Shown one piece after another: positions 4,469-5,242 of a stretch of 5,242 nt of DNA; positions within the stretch are counted from its first letter, which is position 1; every line of letters begins with the position of its first letter. The translations under genes and the position numbers were made by a program. The stretch is taken from the NCBI GenBank assembly GCA_017614275.1, contig JAGACE010000096.1:1-5242 (forward strand). Direction: 5' to 3'. Under the pieces are notes generated by a model. It did not search any database. It was not told the origin of the DNA and saw nothing but the letters and a program-made list of their open reading frames with translations. Source of the DNA: Clostridia bacterium. GTDB taxonomy: Bacteria; Bacillota; Clostridia; Oscillospirales; Acutalibacteraceae.

Positions 4469-5242
4469 TTAGACGTTGTATTTCTGGTTGGACTGCTTGA
4501 TGGCCGCCTGCGCTGCTGCCAGCCGCGCGATCGGGACGCGGAACGGGGAGCAGGAGACATAGTCCAGGCCGAGGCTGTTGCAGAACTCGACGGAGGTCGG
4601 GTCGCCGCCGTGCTCGCCGCAGATGCCGGCGTGCAGGTCTTTGTTGGCGGGTTTGCCGAGGTCCAGCGCCATCTTCATGAGTTTGCCGACGCCGTTCTGG
4701 TCCAGACGGGCGAACGGATCGTTCTCCATGATCTTGGCGTCGTAGTAGTCCGGGAAGAACCGGCCGGCGTCGTCACGGGAGAAGCCGAAGGTCATCTGGG
4801 TCAGGTCGTTGGTGCCGAAGCAGAAGAAGTCGGCGTTGGCCGCGATCTCATCGGCGATGAGACAGGCGCGCGGGATCTCCATCATGGTACCGACCTGATA
4901 GCTCATGTTGATGCCGGCCTTGGCGATCTCCGCGTTGGCCGTGTCGATGACGATCTGCTTCACGTACTGGAGTTCCTTGGTGTCGCAGACCAGCGGGATC
5001 ATGATCTCGGGCATGGGTTTCCAGCCGGGGTGCGATTTGTTGATGGCGATGGCGGCGCGGATGACGGCCTTGGTCTGCATGACGGCGATCTCCGGATAGG
5101 AGACGGCCAGACGGCAGCCGCGGTGGCCCATCATCGGGTTGAACTCGTGGAGGCTCTGGATGAAGGCCTTGATCTCTTCGACGCTCTTGCCCTTGGCGTC
5201 CGCCAGCTTCTGGATGTCCTCCTCCTCGGTGGGAACGAACTC
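4469..5242 (-). CDS. ppdK: Pyruvate, phosphate dikinase, C-terminal part (5' end outside window)
   Basis: The frame is open from the right edge to the stop at 4471-4469, giving the last 257 residues of an enzyme of about 870-880. The enzyme interconverts pyruvate, ATP and phosphate with PEP, AMP and pyrophosphate in the cytoplasm; in anaerobes it often works in glycolysis. The fragment is the PEP/pyruvate-binding TIM barrel. Mg ligands are visible as Glu122 in MMEIPRA and Asp146 in GTNDLTQ, and the catalytic Cys208 lies in CGEHGGDP (fragment numbering). The spacings of 24 and 62 residues equal those between Glu745, Asp769 and Cys831 of the Clostridium symbiosum enzyme, placing the fragment at about residue 624 onwards. 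The end at KYNV is of expected length, so the C terminus is intact. A Met at 5134 is internal, not the start. The GTNDLTQMTFGFSRDD signature favours ppdK over the related ppsA and ptsI. The promoter is out of view. Confidence 0.97.
   Translation of the reverse strand, partial: EFVPTEEEDIQKLADAKGKSVEEIKAFIQSLHEFNPMMGHRGCRLAVSYPEIAVMQTKAVIRAAIAINKSHPGWKPMPEIMIPLVCDTKELQYVKQIVIDTANAEIAKAGINMSYQVGTMMEIPRACLIADEIAANADFFCFGTNDLTQMTFGFSRDDAGRFFPDYYDAKIMENDPFARLDQNGVGKLMKMALDLGKPANKDLHAGICGEHGGDPTSVEFCNSLGLDYVSCSPFRVPIARLAAAQAAIKQSNQKYNV

Noticed and set aside
4469..5134. Complete 221-residue protein starting at the Met at 5134
   Set aside because: The frame stays open upstream to the window edge, with sequence continuing the dikinase domain into the Met-Met-Gly-His-Arg motif. 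The Met is internal to ppdK.

Overview
The window looks like chromosomal DNA from an anaerobic Bacillota (Clostridia-type) bacterium of fairly high GC. The reasons are a T-box leader, purine-rich Shine-Dalgarno sites, sigma-A-like promoters, a clostridial-type pyruvate phosphate dikinase, a HypA metallochaperone, and an OmpR-type regulator paired with a large multi-membrane histidine kinase. No mobile element, CRISPR array, tRNA or rRNA was seen. The lineage is an inference from gene content and style.

Layout, left to right. (1) Positions 1-311, minus strand: a promoter and an almost complete T-box leader ending in an intrinsic terminator at the left edge. The apparent specifier codon is ATC, so it should sense uncharged tRNA-Ile and control a gene just outside the window, most likely ileS. 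(2) Positions 341-1216, minus strand: a two-gene operon with its own extended -10 promoter and terminator. The first gene encodes a 135-residue protein that looks like an amidohydrolase reduced to its beta-sandwich parts, with no metal-binding barrel. The second is hypA, a nickel metallochaperone. (3) Positions 1163-1339: a divergent intergenic region with two promoters and several short dyads that could be operators. (4) Positions 1340-4415, plus strand: an overlapping two-component pair, an OmpR/PhoB-type response regulator and an 803-residue histidine kinase that starts at TTG inside the regulator gene. (5) Positions 4431-4456: a strong hairpin that probably terminates both converging transcripts. 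(6) Positions 4469-5242, minus strand: the C-terminal 257 codons of ppdK, whose 5' part lies beyond the right edge.

The kinase should sense an envelope signal through a large extracytoplasmic region and pass phosphate to Asp52 of the regulator. The nested dyads just downstream of the regulator's promoter are a possible autoregulatory target. The most unusual item is the barrel-less amidohydrolase-like protein coupled to hypA. No other hydrogenase or urease gene is visible nearby, so its role remains open.
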